From an uncultured Pelagibacteraceae bacterium (GTDB lineage: Bacteria > Pseudomonadota > Alphaproteobacteria > Pelagibacterales > Pelagibacteraceae): a stretch of DNA of 64,000 nt. The notes beneath the pieces were generated by a model, which worked only from the letters and a program-made list of their open reading frames with translations, did no database searches and had not been told where the DNA came from. The stretch spans positions 1 through 64,000 of the forward strand of contig CACNXC010000002.1 in the NCBI GenBank assembly GCA_902624315.1. Direction: 5' to 3'. How positions within the stretch are numbered: the first letter of the stretch is position 1; the number at the start of each line of letters is the position of its first letter. Of the stretch, positions 1 to 8,164 are shown in pieces. Position numbers and translations under genes: made by a program.

Positions 1-1903
1 AAAAGACAGTGAAGTAGTTATAATTGATATTGATGAACAAAGTTTAGGTAAGTTTGGACAATTTCCATGGAATAGAACAGTTTTTGCAAAAATTCTTGAT
101 CAACTGAATACCGCAACCCCCAAAGCTATTGGTTTTGATATATTTTTTACTGAAAAAGACAAACAGTCTCCTGAGGAAATTATTAAATCTTATGATTTAA
201 TTCCCTCAGATATTTCTGAGTTGCAAAAGTTAAAAGGCCCAGATGATTTATTTGCTGAAAAATTAAAGGAGTCAAAATCGGTTATCGCAGTATTGGGTAG
301 CAATGTCCCATCACATTCAAATTATAACCGAAAGGCAAAAGCAAGATTTCTCTCTAAAGGTGGTGAACCAAAACAATTTACATATTCTTATCCATTTTCT
401 ATAGGCTCATTAGAAAAATTAGAAAAAAATGTTCAGGGTCTTGGCTCAATTTCTTTTTTAGATCAGCTAGATGGAATAATTAGATCTTTACCTTTGATAG
501 TTCAGTTTAATAAAAAGATATATCCAACAATGGGCTTAGAGATGGTTCGAGTTGGATCAAAACAAAAAAATATTTATGTAGAATTAAATGAGGTAGGTAT
601 AAATAGAATTAGTGCAAGACCTTATAAAGTAGAGTCCGATCCTAATGGTATTATTTGGATCAAATATAAAAAATCAAACAAAAAACAATATATTTCTGCA
701 GGTGATGTTTATGATGGTAATTTTGAAAAAAGTTTTTTTGAGAATAAATATGTTTTAATTGGTGCATCAGCTCAAGGTTTATTCGATTTAGTAAAAACTC
801 CACTGGGTATTACAATACCTGGAGTAGAAGTTCATGCCAATGTTATTGAAAATATTTTAGATCAATCCTATTTAATCAGAAATCCAAACACTTATATTTT
901 TGAGCTTATATTTTCTATTATCGTTGCCTTACTCACTTTTATTTTATCGCAAAAAATAAAACCGAAATATAGTTTATCAATCTTCTTTGGAAATATTCTA
1001 TTAATTATTATTATCGGTTTCTCTATTTATAAATTAAGATCAGAGTTAGTGGACTTTAGTTATCCAATTTTCATAGTAACTTTGACATTTTTAACCGGTC
1101 TTTATTTTAGATTTATTGAGGAAAATAAAATGGCTTTAGCTAATTTACAAAAAGAAGCTAAACTTTTAAAAGAACGAGAACTTGCTGCGGGAGTTCAAAA
1201 AAGCTTATTTCCAGATATTTCGAAATTTGAAAACTTTATTTTTGCTAAAAACGTTCCAGCAAGAGATGTTTCTGGAGATTATTTTGATGTCGTCAGATCA
1301 ACACCTGAAGAATATTTTTTTACTCTAGCTGATGTATCCGGCAAAGGGGTTAAAGCCGGAATGTATATGGCAAAAGCATCTTCAATCTTTAGAACTTTAA
1401 CTAATTTAAAATTCCCCTTAGAAAAAGTTGTCTTTGGTGTCAATAATGAATTGGTTGAAGCAAAGTTTAAAGGAATGTTTGTTACCGCTGTTTTTGGCAA
1501 ATTAAATATTAAAACTGGTGAGTTGGTTTTTATTAATGCTGGTCATGAAAGCATTCTTACTTTTGGTGAAAATAAAAATTATGAATATATTAAATCAGAT
1601 ATGCCACCTATTGGTATTGTAAAGTATTTTACAGAGTCGATGGTTAAATCAAATACTATTAATCTCAAAGATAAAACCTTTGTGGTTTACACGGATGGAG
1701 TAACTGAAGGTTACATGAAAAATGGGGAAGAGTTAGGAGCTGAGGGGGTGCAAAAGATTATAAACGAAATGTCACAGGTCACACCAAAGTCTATAGTTGA
1801 AGCTATCGAAAAAGAGCTTAACTGGGGTGCAGAAAAGTTAAGAGATGACATCACTTGTATGGCAATAAACATTAGTAATACTGAGCTGATAAAGAAGAAA
1901 TAA
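1..1903 (+). CDS. CHASE2-domain membrane protein with C-terminal SpoIIE/PP2C phosphatase (5' partial)
   Basis: The reading frame is open from base 2, so the gene begins before the window; the TTG at 221 is an internal codon and not the start. Visible N-terminal sequence (VVIIDIDEQSLG, FGQFPWNR, PKAIGFDIFF) is the hallmark of the extracytoplasmic CHASE2 sensor domain. Three hydrophobic segments follow (about bases 890-1120), then a charged linker likely to be helical, then a SpoIIE/RsbU-type PP2C phosphatase (about 1190-1880) with the metal-binding motifs SGDYFDV, LADVSGKG and VYTDGVTEG. Proteins of this design sense an external signal and dephosphorylate an anti-sigma-factor antagonist. No partner-switching protein is visible in the window, so the target is unknown. 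It lies 63 bases before a lipoprotein gene on the same strand. Confidence 0.9.
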   Translation, partial: KDSEVVIIDIDEQSLGKFGQFPWNRTVFAKILDQLNTATPKAIGFDIFFTEKDKQSPEEIIKSYDLIPSDISELQKLKGPDDLFAEKLKESKSVIAVLGSNVPSHSNYNRKAKARFLSKGGEPKQFTYSYPFSIGSLEKLEKNVQGLGSISFLDQLDGIIRSLPLIVQFNKKIYPTMGLEMVRVGSKQKNIYVELNEVGINRISARPYKVESDPNGIIWIKYKKSNKKQYISAGDVYDGNFEKSFFENKYVLIGASAQGLFDLVKTPLGITIPGVEVHANVIENILDQSYLIRNPNTYIFELIFSIIVALLTFILSQKIKPKYSLSIFFGNILLIIIIGFSIYKLRSELVDFSYPIFIVTLTFLTGLYFRFIEENKMALANLQKEAKLLKERELAAGVQKSLFPDISKFENFIFAKNVPARDVSGDYFDVVRSTPEEYFFTLADVSGKGVKAGMYMAKASSIFRTLTNLKFPLEKVVFGVNNELVEAKFKGMFVTAVFGKLNIKTGELVFINAGHESILTFGENKNYEYIKSDMPPIGIVKYFTESMVKSNTINLKDKTFVVYTDGVTEGYMKNGEELGAEGVQKIINEMSQVTPKSIVEAIEKELNWGAEKLRDDITCMAINISNTELIKKK

Positions 1904-1966
1904 TTTGAAACCCAAATTGAATAAATTGATTATTTAAAATTTCTCAATTTTATGTAAATTGCTTTT

Positions 1967-2257
1967 GTGAAACGAATCTTATTATTATTTTTAATGCTAC
2001 CACTCTTGAGTAATTGTACTCAATATTCCGCAATGTTAAGCCCCGCTTTAACACTAGCGCATACAGGAAGTTTTGCACAAGCTTCTACTTCTTTATCAAG
2101 TTCATTAGCAATTAATGAAGTTAAAAAAGAATATACAAATAATTTACAGGCAGAAAGAATTTGTCCTACTATTCATTCATCAGAATTAAATGCAATCTTT
2201 TTTGAGACGATAGAAGAAATAGGTTGCTATTATGATCCTCTTAGTATTCTTCGATAA
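1967..2257 (+). CDS. small lipoprotein, function unknown
   Basis: 96 residues from a GTG start. The N-terminus is a lipoprotein signal: a basic start, a leucine-rich stretch, and the lipobox LLSNC with the acylated cysteine near residue 17. The mature part is small, Ser/Ala-rich at first (TGSFAQASTSLSSS), with two further cysteines near residues 66 and 87 that could form a disulphide in the periplasm. I do not recognise a named family. GTG is preferred because it alone gives a complete signal peptide; no strong Shine-Dalgarno is visible. Probably anchored to the outer or inner membrane. Confidence 0.7.
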   Translation: MKRILLLFLMLPLLSNCTQYSAMLSPALTLAHTGSFAQASTSLSSSLAINEVKKEYTNNLQAERICPTIHSSELNAIFFETIEEIGCYYDPLSILR

Positions 2258-2353
2258 TTAATTTAGTAAAACTCCTCATTGTAATTCAGAAAAAGAGATT
2301 TATGGTACTTTTTTATATTTTAAAATTTCCTATTTTTTTCTTATAAATTGCCT

Positions 2354-4588
2354 ATGAAAAAAAATAAAATTCACAAATTTATATTTATTTTTTTCTTCTT
2401 AATATCGAATTCTCTTGTCGATATTGCTTATGCTACTTTTTTAGAGAGCGGTGATACTGTTTCTACAGCCAACTATGAAGTTGGACAATTGGACGTTGAA
2501 AATGAAGAAGGTGGCGTTGCAGGAGTGACATTTAATAATGATGGAACAAAAATGTATATTGTTGGCGAAACCAATGGTTCGGATGGTAAAGATGATGACA
2601 TACATGAATATATTTTATCAACTCCTTATGATATATCTACGGCCACTTTTAGTGTTGCCATAGACCATGACCCAAGCATAGCTGGGGTCCCAAGACAAAT
2701 AAGATTTAATAAAGATGGATCAAGAATGTTCATTCATATGAGATTTCGAAACTTTACTCAGCATTCTAAAATATTTCAATACGAACTTTCAGAAAATTTT
2801 AGTATTTCATCAGCTTCTTATAATGGAGTTTTTTTTCACGTGGGAAATGAAGTAACTAACGTTTTTCATAGTTTTGGTTTTAACCAACAGGGCACAATGT
2901 TATACGCATCTGATGGTTCATTTAGTGTTGCCGGATCCGGTGTCGTTCATCAATATTCATTAAGTGTAGCGTTTGATCTTTCAAGCACAATTACATTTTT
3001 AAGATCACAGGATTTGGAAGCTCTTGCGGATACTACTACCGCTCGAGGCGCAAGGGAACCATCAGCCGTTTCATTCAACCAAGATGGTACCCGAATGTTT
3101 TTAGTAGAATCAACAGGTAATGAAATTAATCAGTACACTTTATCTGAAGCTTTTAATATTGCGACAGCCTCTTTCGATGGTGGTTTAAGATTGGGTGGTA
3201 ATCCGTCTGGTTTGGCATTAAGTCCATCTGGACTGAAAATGTATATTGCCACTAATCAATTTGATGCTCCTAATTATATTGAAGCAAATGGTGTACCAGA
3301 ATTTGCTATCAGAGAATTTAATCTACCTTGTCCATTCTCTTTATTTGCAGGAGGATGTCAGCCAATTACTGAAGGAGATAGAATCGGAATGGCAGAGGCA
3401 CAAATTAATATAGCAAAAAGAACTATTGAACACTCAACAGATGCAGCTTTAAATCGTTTAAAATGGATTAGACGAAATAAAGATCTTCAAAATTTAAGCA
3501 TGAGAAATATTAAACTTAATTTTTCAAATCAAATGTTAGCTTCTCTTACTGAGGTTATTCAAGCTTCAACTACAACTAAAGAAAAAAGTAAAGATAAAGA
3601 TATTTTTTATTGGGCTGAGGGGAGCTTGGCCTTTGGTAAAGTTGGAGAAACAGACACTTCATCTAAGAAAAAAATCTATACCGATGGTATAACCATTGGT
3701 GCTGATAAGTTTACTGATGATAGAGAGATTAAGGGGCTAGCGTTTAGATTTAGTGAAAATGACGTGAAAGTTGGTATTGATGGAAGTAGGCTAGATACAG
3801 ATACTTACAATTTAACCTATTATTCAACCACTCCAGTAAAAGATGACAATAGATTTTTAGATGCGGTTGTTGGTATTGGTGCGCTTTATTCAGATATCTC
3901 AAGTGTTTTAGATGGAAATAAATTAACTGGAAATAGAAATGGTAAACAAATTTATGGAACTTTAAAATTGAAAGAGGAGATAAAAAAAGACGAGCTTACC
4001 TTAATACCTGCTGCTCAAATTGATTTAGGTTATACATTGTTGAGTAGCTATTCTGAAAGTGGAAAAAGTGCAATGAGATTTGATAAACAAAGCATTCAGT
4101 CAAGAAATTTAAGATTATCCCTAGCTTCAGTTGAAACATTAAATAATAAAAAATATAAAATGAAAAGACACGGTAAGATTGAATATCAAGCCAACTTACA
4201 TCGATCATCTAACATCAAGTATTCCTACATTAGTGATAGCTCAAGTAAATATGATACCGAATTAAATTCTGGAGCATTACATAATATTAATGGTGAATTA
4301 GGTGTTGATATTATTTATGATGACAACTTTAGTTTATTTTTTATTGTTGAACACAATTATAAACATAAAGTTGGTTATACGAATAAAATTCATATAGCCA
4401 TTGGTTATCTACCTCAAAAAAATACAAATTTTGCTTTTAAAATTGAAGGTGATGACATTTTAAAATCAAAATATATTTATACTAAAAATGTTAATGGTTT
4501 GGATATTGATTTTTATTTATTAAATAATAATGCAATGAGACCCGAAACATTTGATGAAATCGCTTTAAATTTAAGGAAAGTTTTTTAA
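2354..4588 (+). CDS. autotransporter-like outer membrane protein with beta-propeller passenger
   Basis: The ATG at 2354 is preferred over an in-frame TTG two codons upstream because it starts a clean signal peptide (about 27 residues ending near DIAYA). Residues 30-310 contain at least five repeats of the pattern F-N-x-D-G-T-x-M-Y-I (for example FNNDGTKMYI, FNKDGSRMFI, FNQDGTRMFL, LSPSGLKMYI), typical of blades of a YVTN/TolB-like beta-propeller. A short cysteine-bearing segment and a helical linker follow. The last 270 or so residues alternate hydrophobic and polar positions and end in Phe, as in autotransporter or other outer-membrane barrels. It therefore looks like a surface-displayed propeller. 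Ligand and role are unknown, and no protease motif was seen. Confidence 0.75.
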   Translation: MKKNKIHKFIFIFFFLISNSLVDIAYATFLESGDTVSTANYEVGQLDVENEEGGVAGVTFNNDGTKMYIVGETNGSDGKDDDIHEYILSTPYDISTATFSVAIDHDPSIAGVPRQIRFNKDGSRMFIHMRFRNFTQHSKIFQYELSENFSISSASYNGVFFHVGNEVTNVFHSFGFNQQGTMLYASDGSFSVAGSGVVHQYSLSVAFDLSSTITFLRSQDLEALADTTTARGAREPSAVSFNQDGTRMFLVESTGNEINQYTLSEAFNIATASFDGGLRLGGNPSGLALSPSGLKMYIATNQFDAPNYIEANGVPEFAIREFNLPCPFSLFAGGCQPITEGDRIGMAEAQINIAKRTIEHSTDAALNRLKWIRRNKDLQNLSMRNIKLNFSNQMLASLTEVIQASTTTKEKSKDKDIFYWAEGSLAFGKVGETDTSSKKKIYTDGITIGADKFTDDREIKGLAFRFSENDVKVGIDGSRLDTDTYNLTYYSTTPVKDDNRFLDAVVGIGALYSDISSVLDGNKLTGNRNGKQIYGTLKLKEEIKKDELTLIPAAQIDLGYTLLSSYSESGKSAMRFDKQSIQSRNLRLSLASVETLNNKKYKMKRHGKIEYQANLHRSSNIKYSYISDSSSKYDTELNSGALHNINGELGVDIIYDDNFSLFFIVEHNYKHKVGYTNKIHIAIGYLPQKNTNFAFKIEGDDILKSKYIYTKNVNGLDIDFYLLNNNAMRPETFDEIALNLRKVF

Positions 4589-4593
4589 AAATA

Positions 4594-4848
4594 TTATTTT
4601 AAAAGTTCTAGAAGCTTATTTTCTTTCTCTAAGGCTCTAACCTCATCATAACCACCAATGTGTTGGTCATCAAAAAATATTTGTGGGATAGTTCTTTTGC
4701 CATTTGCTTTTTTAATCATTTCATCCATAGCACCTGCAACTGATGAAATATCAATTTCATTATAGGGAGCATTGTTACGCGTTAATAATCTTTTTGCTGC
4801 ATCACAAAAACTACACATAGGACCAGTATAAATTGTAATTTTTTTCAT
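4594..4848 (-). CDS. grxC: glutaredoxin 3
   Basis: 84 residues, the usual length of a bacterial class I glutaredoxin. The redox motif sits at residues 12-15 as C-S-F-C instead of the common C-P-Y-C, so both cysteines remain and a dithiol mechanism is possible. The cis-proline loop (RTIPQIFF) and the glutathione-binding GGYDE segment are present. The enzyme reduces protein disulphides and glutathione mixed disulphides in the cytoplasm. It faces the autotransporter-like gene, with only 5 bases between the two convergent stop codons. The next gene upstream on the same strand is the broken DUF2805-type gene. Confidence 0.93.
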   Translation of the reverse strand: MKKITIYTGPMCSFCDAAKRLLTRNNAPYNEIDISSVAGAMDEMIKKANGKRTIPQIFFDDQHIGGYDEVRALEKENKLLELLK

Positions 4849-4851
4849 GAT

Positions 4852-5149
4852 CTATAGATAATCAACTTTTTTTATTTTACTAGTAATTTGTTTTCTTGAA
4901 TATTCAAATTTTTTTCTATGTTTGATACTTTTTTGATGAACTCTTTTTCTCCATAATCTAAATGAGGATGGTTTGAGAGATTTTCTCATTATCTTAATGA
5001 CATCCGATTCTCGGTAGCCAGTTTTTTTTTCGATATCTTCAAAAGTGATCCTATCGGCCCAGGCTGCCCAGATGACCCAATCTGGATTTTCATGATTTGG
5101 CTCAGGATTTTTGACTCGGGTAACTGGCCTGTGACCTTTTTTTTTTCAT
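4852..5149 (-). pseudogene. DUF2805/TIGR03643-type small protein, frame broken at an A10 run after the ATG
   Basis: On the minus strand an open frame of about 98 codons runs from just after a TGA (5146-5148) to a TAG (4852-4854). It translates to a protein of the DUF2805/TIGR03643 type (…NPDWVIWAAWADRITF…, ESDVIKIMRKSLKPSS, FRLWRKRV), a family of unknown function. The frame contains no ATG, GTG or TTG before an ATG near codon 57. The natural ATG (5147-5149) is followed by ten A's (5137-5146); nine would put it in frame with the conserved protein. Either one base was gained (mutation or sequencing error) or the run is corrected by slippage. The rest of the sequence is intact, so decay, if real, is recent. 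Confidence 0.65.
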
Positions 5150-5213
5150 AAATCCTTTATATTTGAAAAAAATCGATAATGCATTTTTTTTAGGACCTGT
5201 TATAGTGTGATTT

Positions 5214-5269
5214 GATAGTCCTACTTAGCCATCTTTAGCTCCCGGTTTTTTAGGACTATCTTTTTTTTT
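5214..5269 (+). terminator. terminator-like hairpin directly before the lysE start, possible attenuator
   Basis: GATAGTCCTA (5214-5223) and TAGGACTATC (5251-5260) form a perfect 10-bp stem with a 27-base loop, followed at once by nine T's and then the ATG of the LysE gene (5270). An upstream TAGGAC (5191-5196) can pair with GTCCTA (5218-5223), so the left arm of the terminator has an alternative partner. This layout is typical of transcription attenuators and riboswitches. No known riboswitch consensus was recognised. The bases where a ribosome would bind lie within the stem and T-run. Confidence 0.6.
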
Positions 5270-5884
5270 ATGCTCCCCCTAGATTTTATCCTTTTTTTAC
5301 AGATCATAATTTTTCTATTCATCACACCGGGTACCCCTCGGATAGTAATTATTTCTTATTCGATGAATTATGGTGTTAAAAATTGTATTTGGACAGCGTT
5401 AGGGGATGTCACAGCGAATTTATTTCAAGCAACTTTAGTAATTTTTGTTATAGGAACTTTTTTGTCTGATAATCCAAACTTTTTAAACTTTTTTAAGTGG
5501 GTTGGAGTTATTTATTTAATGTATTTAGCTTATGATGTGTATAAATCTTCACCAAAAGATGTAAATTCAAAAACAATTAGCACCAAAAGTGTTTTTTCTT
5601 TTTATAAAGATGGTTTTTTAGTTGCTGGAACAAGCCCTAAGGCATGGTTGTTCTTTCCTTTAATATTTCCGCAGTTTATTGACTTTAGTACAAATTATAT
5701 TGTTCAATTCTTTATTTTGATAACAACCTATGTTGTTTTAGATTTTATTTCTTTGATTGGTTATGCTTTGCTAGCACAAAAATTAATTACATGGATCAAA
5801 GCAAATCCAAAAACAATTAATACAATCTCAGCGAGTGTTTTAATAATCATTGCGTTAATTATTATTGTTACACAACAATATTAA
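5270..5884 (+). CDS. LysE/RhtB family amino-acid exporter
   Basis: 204 residues with five or six membrane segments, the normal size for the family. The N-terminal signature PGTPRIVIISYSMNYG and the loop GTSPKAWLFF match the LysE/RhtB superfamily of small inner-membrane exporters of amino acids such as lysine, threonine or homoserine. The conserved N-terminus requires the ATG at 5270: there is no other in-frame start after an upstream TAG at 5216. No Shine-Dalgarno can be seen because the ATG abuts the T-run of a hairpin. A second LysE-type gene occurs at 32916. Substrate cannot be told from sequence. Confidence 0.88.
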   Translation: MLPLDFILFLQIIIFLFITPGTPRIVIISYSMNYGVKNCIWTALGDVTANLFQATLVIFVIGTFLSDNPNFLNFFKWVGVIYLMYLAYDVYKSSPKDVNSKTISTKSVFSFYKDGFLVAGTSPKAWLFFPLIFPQFIDFSTNYIVQFFILITTYVVLDFISLIGYALLAQKLITWIKANPKTINTISASVLIIIALIIIVTQQY

Positions 5885-5973
5885 AACATATCCAAAGATG
5901 TTTTGCCTCTTGCAATAAAACAAAATTATTTATTTAATTAAGAATTAATTAATTAATAACAAAAGGAAATAAA

Positions 5974-7212
5974 ATGAAAATAAACAAGATAATCTTGAGT
6001 TTTATTTCTGCAGTAGCAATTTTACTTTCAACTTCAGTTGTTTCATTTGCAAAAGTAGTTGGTGATAAAATTGTCTTAGGTGCTGCTATTTCATTGACTG
6101 GAAAATATTCATCTAATGGTGTTCATACACAAAACGGCTATAATATGGCTGTTGATAGAATTAATAGCATGGGTGGTGTTAAAGTTGGTGGAAAAACTTA
6201 TAAGTTTGAAATCATTTATTATGACGATGAATCAAACCCAAAAAGAGCGGCTCAATTAGCAGAAAGATTAATCTCACAAGATGGTGTTGAGTTTATGCTT
6301 GGACCTTATAGTTCAGGTTTAACAAAAGCAATTGCACCTGTAACAGAAAAATATGGTGTACCAATGGTGGAAGCAAATGGTGCGTCTAGATCTTTGTTTA
6401 CTAAAGGTTACAAATATCTATTTGCAGTTTTAGCTCCAGCTAACTTATATCTTGATGTAGCTATTAGAACAGCAGTTGAGTTAAATGGTGGAAAAGGTGT
6501 AAGAATTGCACAAGCATTTGAACAAGATGCTTTTTCACAAGACGTAAGATTAGGTATTTTAGATGCAGCGAAAGAAACTGGATCTGAAATTATAATCGAC
6601 GATAAGCTGCCAAAAGAGCTTAACGATATGGCTGCAACATTAGTTAAAGTAAAACAAATGAAGCCAGATGTTCTTGTGGTATCAGGACACACAAAAGGTG
6701 CATTAACTGCAATCAGACAAATTGCTGAAATGAAAGTTGATGTTCCAATGTTAGCAATGACACATTGTGATGCTGCGAAATTATCAAAACAACATGGTAA
6801 AAATTCTCAGTATGCTTTATGTGCTTCACAATGGCATAAATCATTAACTTACAAAGATAAGTTCTTTGGGTCAGGCATGAAGTATGCGGCAGATTTTGAA
6901 AAAGAGTTCAAATATGATCCGCCGTATCAGTCAGCTGAGTCATCAGCAGCTTTATTAGTATTTAAAGATGCTTTTGAAAGAGCTAATTCTTTTGACAAGA
7001 AGAAAGTAAGAGATGCTCTTGCAGCAACTAACATGCAAACATTCTATGGAAATATTAAATTCGCCGAAGGTGGTCAAAATGTTGACAAGCCTATGGTGCT
7101 TTTCCAAGTAATGTGTGACGGCGCTGGGAAATGTGAAAATAAAGTTGTAGCTCCATTGAAGTGGGCTTCAGCTAAATTGATACACCCAATTCCTAAGTGG
7201 TCTGACAGATAA
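5974..7212 (+). CDS. livK: ABC transporter periplasmic substrate-binding protein, branched-chain/hydrophobic amino-acid type
   Basis: 412 residues with a clear Sec signal peptide (first 26 residues, ending SFA-K). The mature protein starts GDKIVLGAAISLTGKYSSNG, the typical opening of type I binding proteins of the hydrophobic amino acid transporter (HAAT) family, and contains DDESNPKRAAQLAERLI and the PYSSG ligand loop. Two pairs of cysteines near residues 263-280 and 380-385 may form disulphides. It is the first gene of an importer followed by two permeases and two ATPases. A GGA-rich ribosome-binding site (AAAAGGAAA) precedes the ATG. HAAT binding proteins also take amides, urea and other compounds, so the ligand is not certain. 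Confidence 0.88.
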   Translation: MKINKIILSFISAVAILLSTSVVSFAKVVGDKIVLGAAISLTGKYSSNGVHTQNGYNMAVDRINSMGGVKVGGKTYKFEIIYYDDESNPKRAAQLAERLISQDGVEFMLGPYSSGLTKAIAPVTEKYGVPMVEANGASRSLFTKGYKYLFAVLAPANLYLDVAIRTAVELNGGKGVRIAQAFEQDAFSQDVRLGILDAAKETGSEIIIDDKLPKELNDMAATLVKVKQMKPDVLVVSGHTKGALTAIRQIAEMKVDVPMLAMTHCDAAKLSKQHGKNSQYALCASQWHKSLTYKDKFFGSGMKYAADFEKEFKYDPPYQSAESSAALLVFKDAFERANSFDKKKVRDALAATNMQTFYGNIKFAEGGQNVDKPMVLFQVMCDGAGKCENKVVAPLKWASAKLIHPIPKWSDR

Positions 7213-7227
7213 TAATAAATCTATAAA

Positions 7228-7258
7228 TACCCCCTAAACTCTAGGGGGTATTTTTTTT
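7228..7258 (+). terminator. Rho-independent terminator between binding-protein and permease genes
   Basis: A 9-bp stem TACCCCCTA / TAGGGGGTA (7228-7236 with 7242-7250) with a 5-base loop is followed by eight T's. It lies 16 bases after the binding-protein stop and 13 before the LivH start, so it should reduce transcription of the permeases and ATPases relative to the binding protein. Confidence 0.85.
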
Positions 7259-7270
7259 AAGAGGCAATTT

Positions 7271-8164
7271 ATGGATTTCATGGTCTTCCAGTATCCGATG
7301 ATTACTATTCAAGCTTGCTTGGATGGAATTTTATTAGGTGTATTGTTTGCTTTAATTGCTTATGGCATGGCATTGCAGTGGGGAGTAATGAATATCATAA
7401 ATATTGCACAAGGTGATTTAGTTATTCTTGGAGGTTACATTGCTTACTTTATGTATCTTTATGGAATACATCCTGCTTGGGGTGTCATTGTATCACCAAT
7501 AATAATGTATTTTGTGGGTGTTGGAATTTATAAGTTGGTCATTAATAAAGTAGTTGATAGAGACTTATTTATCTCAATTCTTGCAACTTTTGGAATAAGC
7601 ATTCTTTTTATGCAATTAATGAACTTTGCATTTGGTGCAGATGTTGTTTTAGCTAACTCTGGTTACGGAACCACTTTCTTATTTGATAGCAATGTAGTTT
7701 TACCTAATTCTAAAATATTTTCTGCTGTAGTAAGTATCGTTTTTGCAATTTGTTTAGTTGTTTACATGAAAAAATCAAAACTTGGTCGCGCAATAAGAGC
7801 AACTGCTCAAAATGCTAGAGCTGCTAAAATTTTAGGTGTTGATACTGAAAAAGTTTATGCTGCAACATTTGGTATTAATGCTGCTTTATGTGGTGTTGCG
7901 GGAGCTTTAATATCAATAACATTTACAATTCATCCTTATATGGGATTACCTTATACAATTAGATCGTTTATGATTGTAATTGTGGCAGGCCTTGGAAATT
8001 TACCTGGTGTTGCTATGTCAGGAATGGGATTAGGAGTTTTTGAAGAGTTTGCTGATTACATATTAGGTACAGAATTTAGAATAGGTTCAGTATTCTTATT
8101 ATTAGTTTTAATTTTAGTTTATAGAAGATTTAAGCTTTCTAGAAAGAGAGAGTACTTAAAGTGA
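7271..8164 (+). CDS. livH: branched-chain amino-acid ABC transporter permease, LivH type
   Basis: 297 residues, eight or so membrane spans. It carries the LivH signatures (GVLFALIAYGMALQWGVMNI, NIAQGDLVILGGY, GLGNLPGVAMSG) and a cytoplasmic loop ahead of RAIRATAQNARAAKILGVD that contacts the ATPase. It forms the translocation channel with the LivM-type protein; their genes overlap by four bases. It follows a terminator, so it is probably transcribed by read-through from the binding-protein gene. Confidence 0.9.
   Translation: MDFMVFQYPMITIQACLDGILLGVLFALIAYGMALQWGVMNIINIAQGDLVILGGYIAYFMYLYGIHPAWGVIVSPIIMYFVGVGIYKLVINKVVDRDLFISILATFGISILFMQLMNFAFGADVVLANSGYGTTFLFDSNVVLPNSKIFSAVVSIVFAICLVVYMKKSKLGRAIRATAQNARAAKILGVDTEKVYAATFGINAALCGVAGALISITFTIHPYMGLPYTIRSFMIVIVAGLGNLPGVAMSGMGLGVFEEFADYILGTEFRIGSVFLLLVLILVYRRFKLSRKREYLK

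Noticed and set aside
221-223. TTG at 221 as start of the first gene
   Set aside because: Sequence from base 2 is in the same open frame and encodes conserved CHASE2 residues, so the gene is truncated by the window edge.
5022-5030. A second suspected frameshift in the A9 run of the DUF2805-type gene
   Set aside because: Codon counting from 5136 to the stop at 4852 shows one continuous frame (GAA AAA AAA ACT across the run), so only the A10 run near the ATG disturbs the frame.
5885-5973. AAAACAT/ATGTTTT hairpin after the first LysE gene as a terminator
   Set aside because: Only seven A/T-rich pairs and no T-run follow; such repeats are expected by chance in this base composition.
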